Notes under the pieces: generated by a model
Database searches by the model: none
Seen by the model: only the letters and a program-made list of their open reading frames with translations
Told to the model about the DNA's origin: nothing
Part shown: positions 36,030 to 46,856 of the stretch, piece after piece
Layout: each line of letters begins with the position of its first letter
How positions within the stretch are numbered: position 1 is the first letter of the stretch
Translations under genes and position numbers: made by a program
Assembly (NCBI GenBank): GCA_003118195.1
Contig: BEXV01000402.1
Coordinates: 147,072 to 211,071 of the forward strand
Direction of reading: 5' to 3'
Source: Hemicentrotus pulcherrimus
Lineage: Eukaryota > Echinodermata > Echinoidea > Camarodonta > Strongylocentrotidae
DNA length: 64,000 nt

Positions 36030-36166
36030 AACGGTCTCGTTACTCGACGACCAGTCTTTTATACATGTATAACATGGTATGCAATTAGCGCACTCACTGA
36101 ATATAGGAAACCTGGCTTTGCGTACCATGTTATATAAAAGACTGGTCGTCGAGTAACGAGACCGTT
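36030..36166. mobile_element. Near-perfect inverted repeat, about 47-53 base arms
   Basis: The left arm starts AACGGTCTCGTTACTCGACG (36030) and the right arm ends CGTCGAGTAACGAGACCGTT (36166). The outer 34 bases are identical in both arms. The left arm then has a six-base insertion (CATGTA) and one mismatch follows. The loop is about 35 bases. The high identity suggests a recent foldback insertion or strong structural constraint. Confidence 0.9.
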
Positions 36167-36344
36167 GCACGAGATATTTGACAAATATTACAGACATTTT
36201 GGCTGATGCAAGCTTTACTTCATTTCTAGTCAAGACAAAATGGAACCCTAATTTTCCTAGACTCAGTTAAAATGTTAACAGGTATGTATTCACAACTAAT
36301 ACCATGGAAGGAAAATATGTGAGGGTTCCTTTATAGTATAGATA

Positions 36345-36431
36345 CAGTCAAACCTTCTTAAGTGACCACCTGTATAGAAAGACTACATCTTTTGTTCCAG
36401 TTGGGTGGTCTTTATAGACAGGTTGAACTGT
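36345..36431. repeat. Palindromic CAAACCTG repeat, copy 2
   Basis: Starts ACAGTCAAACCTTCTTAAG and ends TAGACAGGTTGAACTGT, with GACCACCTGTATAGAAAGAC inside. Same family as 34375-34462. Confidence 0.85.
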
Positions 36432-36724
36432 TAAATGATCATGAGTATGAAGGAAGGCAACTTTTGTGTAAGCGTGTGTGTTTGTGTGCGTTTGTATGTT
36501 TGAATTCTTCCGAAATTTGAACTATTGTATTTTAGATGCACTAAAACAAAATCAGTCTGTATTGTCAGGCATGTTTCAATAGATCAGTGGACCATGCAGT
36601 GTCTTTCCCAAGGCACTCTAAACCATTTTGCATTTGCTAAAATGCAGACTATCTGGCCCCATCACGACCAATTTTTTATCAATTTAAAACGCTTAATGTT
36701 TTTGATATTAATCGTAAAAAATGG

Positions 36725-37260
36725 GTATAATTATGCATCGTTACTTTTTAGATACATTACCGGAATACTTGATGAATATGTTTTCTTTAAATGTCCATGT
36801 CTGCAATTATAATACTAGACACACGTCACACAACCAGTTATTCCATATCAATCAAAGGTCACATCTCACTTTCTTTTCAAGTCTATTCGGTTCGTTGGTC
36901 CTAATATATGGAATACATCATCCCCCTCAATATGTAATACTCAATTTGGAAAGTCTTTTTAAAATAATTACAAGCATTATTTACTGTCCCAGTATGTTTA
37001 AGTTAAATGTAATTTAGTATGTAACCGACAGCTACTTGAAATTAATATATAATTTTGTTCACTCATTGTAATGGGTGTATCAACTTGTCAAGCCACATAC
37101 CGGTAGGCTTTTACTGATACACCCTATTTCATTTTCAAACTATTTGTATTTAAATGTTATTACTTTGTTTCACATATTTAAGTTGATTTAATATGTACAT
37201 TGTAAATGTTTATAACCTGTTTTTTTTGGTGTTTTTTTTTTACTGAATTTGAAATAAAAA
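36725..37260 (+). pseudogene. LINE (CR1/L2-like) C-terminus and 3' tail
   Basis: One frame reads LPEYLMNMFSLNVHVCNYNTRHTS, the LP...MF..N..VH.YNTR block at the end of CR1/L2/Jockey-type LINE proteins (first 20 residues: LPEYLMNMFSLNVHVCNYNT). After a frame change near 36885, GPNIWNTSSPSICN follows (the GP.IWN block). An in-frame TAA then a 3' tail with a GGGTGTATCA/TGATACACCC hairpin and AATAAA follow. The element is 5'-truncated and inactive. Confidence 0.75.
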
Positions 37261-37733
37261 CCTATCAATCCCATCTCAATTTAATACCATACCCCTTGAC
37301 CCATGTATAATGATTTGCATCCGTGCTGTATTTCTGATTTGTATGTGTATACGCTTTTATTTGAACTGAACTTGTAACTAGAACTAGTGTAAAGAGGAGT
37401 GATTATGAAGAGCTTGCTAATTTCAACTTACCGGTAATGACTATTTACCTCAAAGTCTTTGCAATATGCTCACTTTGAATTGTTTGGTACATCATTACAA
37501 TACCAGAAATCCAAATGAACATCATTTAGGGGCTGTTGATAATACTTTTCCCTCTTCCACTTTCAGACACAAAGCCGACCACAGTTATATGGAATTCTCT
37601 ACCAAACAAAATCACATCAATCATTTTTTTTATCTATAAATATGTTCTGATCAGATTTTTAATGGCTTCAGAAAACAATGTATTCTGAGGGGGGGGGGGC
37701 ATTCCGAATGCCACTTGAATAAGTCCATGGTCC

Positions 37734-37743
37734 CTATATAAGT
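37734..37743 (+). promoter_or_regulatory. Candidate TATA box
   Basis: CTATATAAGT lies about 40 bases before the ATG at 37781, implying a very short 5'UTR. It is good support that 37781 is a true transcribed start, but there is no experimental evidence. Confidence 0.5.
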
Positions 37744-37780
37744 AGTTATTCGATATGATTCGTCCCTGAAATAATCAAGT

Positions 37781-38038
37781 ATGGCGTCAGGAAGTTCCAC
37801 AACTCGTATTTATAAGTTTTATGTAGTGGAAGCTGGTGAAAAGAGATCTAGCAATAACATATACAAATTTTGTAAACTTGCAGTTATTGCAAAGCAAAGA
37901 AACCGCATAACTGAACTAACTTGCAGTGCCTCCTTTGAAGATCAATACAGAAAGCTTCGAGACCTGAAGGCTGGTGCATTTTTCATCGTAAAGGGGACAC
38001 TAAATGGAGACGAGAACCGGTTGTCTCAAGAATGCAAG
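37781..38038 (+). CDS. Unrecognised gene, exon 1 (86 codons)
   Basis: The ATG lies in a fair initiation context (CAAGTATGG). It codes for a soluble basic segment: MASGSSTTRIYKFYVVEAGE, later ITELTCSASFEDQYRKL and AGAFFIVKGTLNGDENRL. The donor is GTCAGT after a whole codon. Alternating beta-type stretches with an FFIVKGTL segment are reminiscent of OB-fold (RPA-like) proteins, but I cannot confirm a family. It splices in phase to 39849-39986 across an intron holding a hAT element. No signal peptide or membrane segment. Confidence 0.55.
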
Positions 38039-38279
38039 GTCAGTAATTATATCCTAACCATATATTTACGAAAAATATCTATAAATGTGTGTTTAGTTTT
38101 CCAGTTTAATAATAGTACTACTAGACTACTAGTGCTGTGACCGTATACACATGTAGTATGCATAAACAAAAAATATAAATATTACCCATTTTTTAACAAT
38201 ACATTGCTAATTAAGTTCCCAAAAAATATTTGTGATAAATTTGAACGTTTGGATTCCTATTTTTGTAACTGCCCAGACC

Positions 38280-39471
38280 CAGGGTTGGCATATTTCCCGC
38301 TTCGGAGGCTGATTTCCCGGACGCCGGGAAATAAGCGGTATTTACCGCTTTTACCGGTATTTACCACTTTTTGCCGGGAAATACCGGGAAATATATTTTT
38401 CCACTCACTTGTTCATAGGGATTGTCCAATTTTGAAAATTATAACAATGGTGGCGAGTATGGTTGCTCTGGTGTGTACTATTTTTTGGTTTTTGTGTGTG
38501 TTTGTGTGTGTGTTCGTTCATGTGTTTGTCTATGTCTGTTATTATCATGAAATGCTGGAAAAAAATACAGGAAAAAGATCCCAAATATACACCTAATCTA
38601 GATATGATGTTCTTCATTAAAGAAAACCAAAATCTTCATACTAAGTTACTATTATTGTAAAGTTAAAGTAAAATCAAAGGAAATTTTAACAAAATCAGGC
38701 AAGGAATAAGGAAATTAAAGCTTTTTAAAATGACTAGTCATTAGAGGGCAATATTCAATTTGATGACATCATTTATGGACAACTGTACTTGCCTTTTGTA
38801 CATCAAATTTCACAATTCTTTAGTTTTCATCATATTTATTTGTGTTCTTGATCCGACTTCATAACATGTGAAGTAGAATATCATTTTAGATTTAGATTAT
38901 CTCAATCACAAGAAAGAATGAGAAACAGGAAATTTAATGTACAAATGGCATGGAGAGTCGTCCACAAATGATGTCATCAGATCAAATATCGCCCTCTAGT
39001 GACTAGTCATTTCAAAAAGCTTTAACTTCCTTATTCCTTGCCTGATTTTGTTCAAATTTTCACTGATTTGATTCAATTATCTTAAAATTTACAATAAAAG
39101 TAACTTGTGGTATGAAGGCTTTGGTTCCCTTTAAGTCAGTTGCTAATTACCATATTCATGAATATATATTAATTAGCATATGAACAAAATGCCATGTGTT
39201 TGGGTATGTACATGTATGCAGTGTGGATTTGATGAATCTGTTTGTGTGTTTATACTAGGAGTGTTGTGCTGCCACTTATTTCAGAACAATATTTTCAGTT
39301 GTTGAGGCTAAAAACAAGTAAAATTATTAATAAATAAAGAATTAAAATCATATTTCCCGGTTTTTCCATATTTACTGGACGCCCATCTTATTTACGGTAT
39401 TTACCGGTATTTACCGGCGGTAATTACCGCCACTGGTAATTACCGCCACTGGTATTTACCGCCCAACCCTG
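38280..39471. mobile_element. Non-autonomous hAT element with 8-bp target duplication
   Basis: Left end CAGGGTTGGCATATTTCCCG and right end ACCGCCCAACCCTG. CAGGG-type short inverted ends are typical of hAT transposons. The element is flanked by perfect 8-bp direct repeats CCCAGACC (38272-38279, 39472-39479). Subterminal arrays of TTTACCGG and GGGAAATA recur. It carries no transposase frame but contains a second foldback element. Confidence 0.88.
38617..39134. mobile_element. Foldback element nested in the hAT element
   Basis: The left TTAAAGAAAACCAAAATC and right GCTTTGGTTCCCTTTAA are inverted. The arms run about 170 bases, including AATGACTAGTCATTAGAGGG and CCCTCTAGTGACTAGTCATT. TTAA lies at both edges. 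Non-coding. Confidence 0.8.
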
Positions 39472-39848
39472 CCCAGACCCCGTACGTCTTTCACTCGACC
39501 AATTTACCCCGGGCACCGCTGAACCACGTACACATGCTGTAGAAATGAAAATAGGAAGGGACCCGGTGTACATGTGACCTAAGTATTACTAGACTATAAG
39601 CAGAGCTCAAGAACCGTGTTTTATTGGCCACTATATGAAAAAAATTGTAATTTGTGGAATTGCTTTCACTTTTCATCTATTTTCTGACCGACGAGAATTA
39701 ACTTTGATATTTATTTTTCCTTAGAAGGGGGAACCGAAAAATCATTTCCATGAAACCTAAATTTCTCTTTACATAACCCCTGACAAAGGCCCAATTATTT
39801 CAAATTTATGTGAATAAATACATGGTTTTATCTTTTTATGTGTCCTAG

Positions 39849-39986
39849 GTATTCTGTTTAGGTTCCAAGTTCCCAATCAATGAAAAGCTAATAAGAGATT
39901 ATAAGAGCCCAGCAATCGTAGACATTGAGCAAGCGAAGGCATCGCCTCTAAAACGACGTATTACTCTAAAGGGGACAATCGACTCA
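39849..39986 (+). CDS. Unrecognised gene, exon 2 (46 codons)
   Basis: Acceptor TGTCCTAG, donor GTAAGT, exactly 46 codons, phase 0 at both ends. Reads VFCLGSKFPINEKLIRDYKS and ASPLKRRITLKGTIDS. A strand-like LKGTIDS at the exon end again suggests a small beta-barrel protein, without a firm family match. The next exon is unclear: the acceptor at 40916 gives ISDIRRVP and then a stop, with a continuing basic frame (VEKKRIREVHL) one base out of register. Confidence 0.55.
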
Positions 39987-40194
39987 GTAAGTATTAACAC
40001 AAAGTAGTTGGATAAAGTTTTGAAAAGGTTGTTGGAATATGTCCCTGCCATGGATTATAGTAGGAAAGTGCGACTTATTCCAGTTTAAATGACTTTTATT
40101 TGGCCATTTGTTTAGATGGTACATTCCGGAAGTAGCGAGGCGTTAAAGGCTCATTTAACATGGTCGTACATGTAATCAGTGTCTGTGCTATGGT

Positions 40195-40523
40195 GTAATA
40201 TTGAAGCCCTAAAAAAAAAAATCGCGTTGCAAAATGATCATTAAGTGCCTCAAAAAAGTAAACATTTTTGAGTGACCGGTTTTACCATACCGTACTCATT
40301 TTCCCATATAGACAGTAGGGTTATGAAAACCGTTAGGAAAACGCAAAATTTGGTTTCAATTTCCAATCAAAATATCTTGATAATCAGACAGGCCATCAGC
40401 ATATAAAAGTCATGGGGATCCTGATTGACCTAAAGGTTTATAACTATCACTGCAGCATGAGCTAAATCCAGGATTTTGTTTCAGAATCTGAGACAAAGTT
40501 ACCCAATTCCTTTAATTACCACA
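40195..40523 (-). mobile_element. MITE family C, copy 2 (inverted)
   Basis: Near its right end reads ATGAGCTAAATCCAGGATTT and TTTCAGAATCTGAGACAAAG, the reverse complement of the left part of 27101-27379. A TTTACC/GGTTTT segment and a homopolymer run lie at the diverged left end. Confidence 0.7.
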
Positions 40524-41410
40524 TTCTAGCACGCGGCTAAAAGTTGGATCAAGGCCATTTTAATTTTTTTAGCGTCCTGCCTTTTCGAAAAATAGGAAAG
40601 AGCTAGGTCCTTATTTTTATTCAAGATCAGAAAAAGATCGTTATAGCAGAATGTTTTTCATTATTTACATAAACTTAAAAACATATTTCAAAAATATATT
40701 TCAAAAATATTACCAAAAAAAGCAGGCGGCCTCAAAATAAGGAAGCTGACGAGAACGCTAAACATGAATTTTGGGTATAATGGACCAACGCAAACATTGC
40801 TACTGTGATTTATGCATTTTAATATAATTATTAATTGTGCCCTATTGTTGTTAAACAGTTTTCTTGCAGTATACTTTTTGCTTAATTTGCTCTTTTTAAA
40901 AAACTGTTTTCTTCAGATCAGTGACATAAGACGAGTACCGTAGAGAAAAAGAGGATAAGGGAGGTTCACCTCAGATAGAAGTGGAAGTATATCCGTCTGT
41001 CTGTGGGGTGACCCCGCCGATCATTCAATGGTCGTGTCTGAATCAATCACAATTGGCCCATCGACAGTACAACAGGATAGGAGGTCCAACCAAAAAAAAA
41101 CTGTAATCAGTGAATACAACAAACATCAAGGTGAATATTATAAATATTGACTTTGTTTTATTAATCATTAAGTTTGTATCCATAGTCATACTTCATTATT
41201 TTGAAAACTTTGGATATGCCTTTTCTTTTACCCAGACATTACCAGTTGGTGGTTTATGTAAATGTAAAATATTAAATGCAATTAATATTATTTCATAAAG
41301 CGGAAAGAGCAAAATAAAAGTACTGAAGGGTTTTTGTACACTGTTGTTAAATTAACGATCATCTTGAAATATTGTACATTAAACTTTCCATGTGACCACT
41401 TTTTCTTCAA

Positions 41411-41645
41411 TAAGTGGGTTCGTAAATAGCTCTGGACCACATGACCCCCAAATATCCACAGATCTTTTACACGATGGATACGTCCCACGTGTGCATTTTA
41501 GAATAATCACTTCATGAATACCTTTCGTTTGCCTCTTGAGAAGAATACTTTCATGAGCACGATCCGAGTATTCGTCTCAATAGTGTTACAATTTGGGTAC
41601 GAATGACCTTTATCTGCCCATGCGCAAATTCTAATTACAAAAAAT
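41411..41645 (+). repeat. Dispersed repeat family B, copy 2
   Basis: Matches 25171-25479 with a deletion of roughly 30 bases in the middle and an altered 3' part. Confidence 0.8.
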
Positions 41646-41653
41646 TATTTTCT

Positions 41654-42193
41654 ACATGAACATGCATTTTCTATAATAGTATGTTTCTTCATAACACAGT
41701 GTCGAGTGATGAGATAATACAAAATATAAAAAACATACAATTATAACTCTATCTCCGGTATGTACTTTACCAGCAAAGTTGTCATTGAATAAAACCGTAT
41801 TCATAAATGGAGAGAGCGAGAAAAAAAGAGAAAGAGCGGGTGAGAGAGAACCTATAAACCAGAAAAATCAGAACTGATTTTATCATTTACTATATAAATC
41901 TATGTATCTACCTATTATTTGCTAGTTTATATCAAACTACGTCACCTTCGAGAACACTCTAAAAAGTCACAATCGCGCATGCGCCGACCCCCATACATCG
42001 CCTTCACGTGTGCATCGCACGCCCGCCATTCATCCTCTTTCTATTCTCGCCCACCGAGACAGACATCGTATACAGCTGAGTCACATTAAAATCAAGGATT
42101 TTGTCCTTTTTTCGTTGGGCTGAGCTCTTTTTTACGTATTGAATTCCGTTCTCATAATAAATAATGTTAATATTATGGGGCGGGTTCCCTAGT
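41654..42193 (+). repeat. 540-bp direct duplication, copy 1
   Basis: Runs from ACATGAACATGCATTTTCTA to GGGTTCCCTAGT and repeats almost entirely at 43257-43793 with scattered substitutions and small indels. It includes a GC-richer segment (CGCGCATGCGCCGACCCCCA). An ambiguous base (N) at 42194 immediately follows. Confidence 0.95.
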
Positions 42194-43256
42194 NCATAAA
42201 TATGTAGTCTATTATACCCCTAATATTATTATTATTATCTTTATCATTATCAGAAGTAGAAGTGGGAGAAGTAATATAATAAGTAGTGTCATCATTATCA
42301 TTTGCTCGTGGAAATATATTCAAGGAAATATATTCAAGGATAAGTATAGTAACTTTATAGAGTAAGGGCATTCATGCATATAGATCGCGACAACCGTAAT
42401 TTAATAACATATTGCTTTCCTACCTTTATTTTATGAACTTCAAAAATAAAGGTAGAGTATAATTAAACCACCAAAAATCAAATTTGAAAATTGCTCGATC
42501 TGTACAGATATAAGAAACAAGAGTAACATGGAATTTTATTTAGACAAAGAAAACCGAGGCTGCGATTATGAGAATTATTGATATAAATACTGTTGGAGTT
42601 TTTTTAAAAACAGCTATTCTTTACAGCACGTTTCTTAAAGGTAAAGACCAGCATTGGAAACGCCCCAATTTCAAAAAAATGAAATGGAAGCTCTTATTAC
42701 CAATCATGTGACAGAATATGTTTTAATTATTACATAAAATTTTTGATGGGAAACTGCCTACTAATTGATATATTTGGTAAATTAGTGTATCTCTCGCCTG
42801 TTGAGAGATATGAAATGCACGTGTGGCGCACGTGTGTGTAGTCCCATATACATCTTTCTGTGAAAAGTGCTTCTAACTTTATGAAGACTTAAAAATTTCT
42901 TATTATTTTGATTCCAGAACCTTGCAGTACATCTTATGCTAGATGATCAACCTTTTCTGATCGATTTTACGTTTCTTTCACAATGCAATCACATGACCAT
43001 CACTGGTTTTTAGCTTTAAAGTCTCTCGCCCTTAAGAGCAAATTGTGATATAATCAATAGAGATATTTGTCATGATAAAGGTACGAGCTTTGTTACATTC
43101 GCATTGTAGACATCTTCACAAATTTATTGTTTTCTTTATACTATTCAGCACCAAATGATAGTAAACATTTCAATTCCATACCACTTATATATTTCTCGTT
43201 ATTGCTATATTCGATGTATCATGTGTATTGATTATATAATTTACTCCCCATTTTCA
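42194..43256 (+). other. Spacer between the 540-bp duplicates
   Basis: AT-rich, with MITE family R copy 3 at 42635-43020. No coding region supported. Confidence 0.7.
42635..43020 (-). mobile_element. MITE family R, copy 3
   Basis: TTAAAGGTAAAGACCAG at the left and CTGGTTTTTAGCTTTAA at the right, same orientation as copy 2. Slightly longer, with an insertion around the CACGTGTGGCGCACGTGTG block. Confidence 0.85.
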
Positions 43257-43793
43257 ACATGAACATGCATTTTCTATAATAGTATGTTTCTTCATAACAC
43301 AGTGTCGAGTGATGAGATATAATACAAAATATAAAAAACGTACAATTATAACTCTATGTACTTTACCAGCAAAGTTGTCATTAAATAAAACCCTATTCAT
43401 TAATGGAGAGAGCGAGAAAAAAAGCGAGAAAAAAAGAGAGAAAGAGCGGATGAGAGTGAACCTATAAACCAGAAAAATCAGAACTGATTTTATTATTTAC
43501 TATATAAATCTACCTATTATTTGCTAGTTTATCCAAACTATGCCACCTTCGAGAACACTCTAAAAAGTCACAATCGCGCATGCGCCGACCCCCATACATC
43601 GCCTTCACGTGTGCATCGTACGCCTGCCAGTCATCCTCTTTCTATTCTCACCCATCGAGACAGACATCGTATACAGCCGAATCACATTAAAATCAAGAAT
43701 TTTGTCCTTCATTCGTTGGGCTGAGCTCTTTGTACGTATTGAATTCCGTTCTCATAATAAATAATGTTAATATTATGGGGTGGGTTCCCTAGT
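43257..43793 (+). repeat. 540-bp direct duplication, copy 2
   Basis: Partner of 41654-42193 in the same orientation. Differences are substitutions plus short insertions in the AAAAAAAGAGAGAAAGAG segment. Confidence 0.95.
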
Positions 43794-44082
43794 CACATCT
43801 TTATTTTTGCGGAAATTACGAAGCTTGAGAAAAACGTGGGTTTATTACAAATATGTTCTGAATTTCATCAGAAATCGGACAATTTGATTATAATGCATTT
43901 ATTATTTATTTCATCAGATTTGATATTTCGTAGGAAAGTGATGGAGTCGTTTCTTCGAAATTGGAAACTGATTGGGCGATTTTCAAAAAAAAAAATTGTT
44001 AAGCTATCACCTATATTTACTAGACGGCACGTTAATTGATTTACAATCCAATGATAATTATGACGGTTGCTAGGAGCAGAAT

Positions 44083-44685
44083 GTGGAAAGCCGGGGAGCT
44101 GATACCCGGAATGGAGGTGCAAACAAGAGAGTTCAACACAAAGCAAAGATACTGTCGGTCAGTAAGTCAGAAAACCCAAGCTGCCATACAGTTGCGTTGA
44201 TGTCAAGTGCAGAGCACCCGAGGCCTACCCAAGGGCTGGGTTTGGTAGACGCCATGCCAGCACTACCTCAAGTTAACAACTCTGTTGACTTGTATGATGT
44301 ACCTAGCGACTTTGAGCCATTAAACCACCCACCAGCTTGGTTGACGTCATCATCGGAACAGTCAAGTACGGCGGTCCCTACAACCCAGCAGGCCAACTAC
44401 AACCACCCAGTGCACACGTCAAACAACAATATCCGTCCTACCCGCCAGCTCTTCCAATGCCACACTTTCCTACCCATCAGCAGCCAAACTATGCGGATAT
44501 CATGGGTAGCTCGGTGACGGGACAGTGCTAATCAGGGCAATACCATTGCCATGGAGCAGTTAGACTATGACGACGCCAATGATTTGATGATCGCCAGGAT
44601 GATGAAACTGACTAACAAGACGCATAACTCATCCAAGCAATACAAAGGTGTAATGGATGCCTGCGTCCCCTCCAAGAACAAATAA
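44083..44685 (+). pseudogene. Decayed coding region, N-terminal part of family S copy 1?
   Basis: Open over about 140 codons from 44083, then continuing in other frames: a Pro/Gln/Tyr-rich stretch (QYPSYPPALPMPHFPTHQQ) and an acidic one (LDYDDANDLMIARMMKLTNK) ending at a TAA (44683). Frame changes without splice sites suggest decay. It runs straight into the family S block at 44686 in the last of these frames, so it may be the same gene. Not recognised. Confidence 0.4.
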
Positions 44686-45163
44686 GTGAGGAACGTCAAC
44701 GAGAACTCACATTACAGTGCCCATGGGAAGTACGCGATGGAGTTTGCATCGCTTGTTGGGAAGGGGACCTTGGTTTGTTCTGCTGACAATAAAAGAACAA
44801 GTAGGTGGTTGGATCGAGACAAGATCCCAGCAGTGGACAGGCGTTTGAAGCCAAATTAACGCCATCATCCCAGCACAAGACTGACCCAATCTGTACGATC
44901 ATGACTTCCCCACTCCGAGTTATCTCATTACATTGTCGGGACATCTTCAAATGATGCCATCGACGGACACCACCACTGATGAACTTGGAAAAGAGAGGTA
45001 CGAGATTCCAAAGAAAGGCCAAGCAACAGTGGAGCTTCTTGAGCCACATTCTCCAATGAATATTGCCAGCCACCTCGAAGACATGCGGAGCGTCATGAAC
45101 ATTGGTGATCTTAAGGCAGGAAAGGGCCTAATTCTGATGATGATTATCGTCCTATTTCCTTAA
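44686..45163 (+). pseudogene. Family S copy 1: SADNK protein remnant
   Basis: One frame reads NENSHYSAHGKYAMEFASL, then GTLVCSADNKRTSRW and AVDRRLKPN to a stop. The neighbouring frame then carries LYDHDFPTPSYLITLSGHL and LGKERYEIPKKGQATVEL. The NSHYSA..KY..E.AS...K..L..SADNK...AVDR pattern recurs at 49478-49844 and 52540-52760. I do not recognise the family. Conserved acidic residues (ADNK, DHDF) would fit a nuclease or transposase core, but that is inference. Broken by stops and at least one frameshift. Confidence 0.5.
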
Positions 45164-45432
45164 GTACTCCAAAAAAAATTCTAAGATCCTGGCAAAGATC
45201 CTGTACAATAGCTACAAATAAGTTTTCTTGATGGAGTATAATATATAGTGCAAGATTTAATTTGGATTTCATGAACATTATGCATATGCTCTTGACGTTT
45301 AAATTGACATAGCACTTGACCATAATTACCACACCATCAGTATATTCCTAGACTTCTCCGATCATTTTGGAATATAGTACATTAAAATTTCCATGTGACC
45401 ATCACATGGTTTCTTTTTCTTCAATTATACAG

Positions 45433-45482
45433 AAAAATGAATATTGGACCTGTACGGTGGAAGGCGCAAAGGATCCTAATGT
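45433..45482 (+). CDS. Possible small exon (KNEYWTCTVEGAKDPNV)
   Basis: A polypyrimidine tract and ATACAG precede 50 bases with an open frame, and GTAAGT follows. Its upstream 50-60 bases duplicate 41355-41411. It could be a later exon of the gene at 37781-39986 separated by transposon insertions, or chance. Kept only because both splice sites are strong. Confidence 0.25.
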
Positions 45483-45726
45483 GTAAGTATCGTTAGAAGT
45501 GAAGATATGTTTTGATGTACAATGATTGATTTTTTGTAAAGTAGATTCAATTATAGATAACGGGTATTGTGAGCATATAGTTTCCGATTAATTTTATTTT
45601 ATGACAGGTTTATCGTTTGATAATCCTAATTTATATTATGTATCAGTTAATGTGAATCACAGCTAAGAAAGGCCTTGGTGGTTCATCAGGGGGGGGGGGC
45701 TTGGGAGATGAACGTTCGTCTGTTAA

Positions 45727-46345
45727 GATAAGGAAACCTACTCCAAACTCAAGAGGGACCCAACCCTGGCCAACGAAAGGAAGATCAACCAACAACTTTT
45801 GACCCTACACAGATCCTAAGAACTACCCAAGGCACTCTACTTCCAACTCAGATCTTCGTCAGCTAAGTCACCCATCCTCTTCGGACAACCCAGGATTTAC
45901 AAGCCGCTCATCCCTCTCCGCCCTATCATCTCCACCCGAGGATCATCCTACTACAACACTGGCTACGCTACGTCGACGACACCTTCGTCATCTGACCACA
46001 CAGCACACCAGACCTCCACCAGTTCCTCGACCACATCAACAACCAACATCCCAACATTAAGTTCACCATGGAGACCCAATACGACAATTTAATCCCTTTC
46101 CTAGACGTACTAAACACCAAGACACCATCAGGATTCCCCGCGCACCAAGTATACCGGAAACCAACCCACACAGACCGCTACCTCAACTTCCGTTCTCATC
46201 ACCACCATCCATCAGTCCATCAATCAGTATCCAACTCACTCATCAGACGAGCCCACCAACTCAGTAAAAAAGCACATCTCCAACAAGAACTCATCACGCA
46301 CGCACTCACTTCCATCAACCAGTACCCAAGAAGGAAAATAAACAC
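45727..46345 (+). pseudogene. Penelope-like element reverse transcriptase remnant
   Basis: The first frame gives YSKLKRDPTLANERKINQQ and PLRPIISTRGSSYYN, the PLRPI.S..GS..Y block of Penelope-like RTs. A different frame then gives LRYVDDTFVI (catalytic YVDD) followed by a TGA stop. Beyond the stop come FTMETQYDNLIPFLDVL and VYRKPTHTDRYLNFRSHHH, the characteristic post-palm block. Normally well over 100 residues separate the RPI.S and YVDD blocks. Here they are about 20 codons apart, so an internal deletion and frame change have removed the core. No GIY-YIG endonuclease was recognised. Dead copy. Confidence 0.9.
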
Positions 46346-46856
46346 CCGAGGGTCCGAGAAGCCATCGAGATCCATCAATACAACACCGTACCCCAAGACC
46401 CAGGCCTTCACTTCAACAGCAACTGGCACCCGATCCTCCATCACCACTCTACTTCCGACCAATCTTCAACCAACTCCACAACCAGCACGCCAACCACCAA
46501 CACTTCACCAATCCATCCATCCGTCAGACCGGACTCCACCTACAGCAACCACCCATCCACACTTACCCGACCAAGCACTACACGTTCTCAACTAGCCACT
46601 TCACCCACCGCCCACACCCACACCTCGCTACAACCAACGCCGATGCCACCAAGCTACCCACCTGATCCCACCGAGACCTGCCCGCCAAAACCGCCAACCA
46701 ACACACACAGAGCGACACCACTAATAGCCGTCCTCACCGCCAATCGATACACCCACTCAACAACAGACACACCGCCCGCTACTCCGCCGACACCAACCAC
46801 ACGACGTCCGCATAACCGCCGCCCACTCGTTTTCCCGCCAATTCACGCAACCGAGC

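Larger units (their letters stand above)
38039..39848 (+). other. Intron of the unrecognised gene
   Basis: 1.8 kb, GT..AG, two thirds of it filled by the hAT-type element at 38280-39471. Confidence 0.55.
39987..41653 (+). other. Intron or decayed 3' part of the unrecognised gene
   Basis: Contains family C copy 2 (40195-40523), a possible exon at 40917-40943 ending in a stop, and dispersed repeat B copy 2 (41411-41645). Nothing else was identified. Confidence 0.5.
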
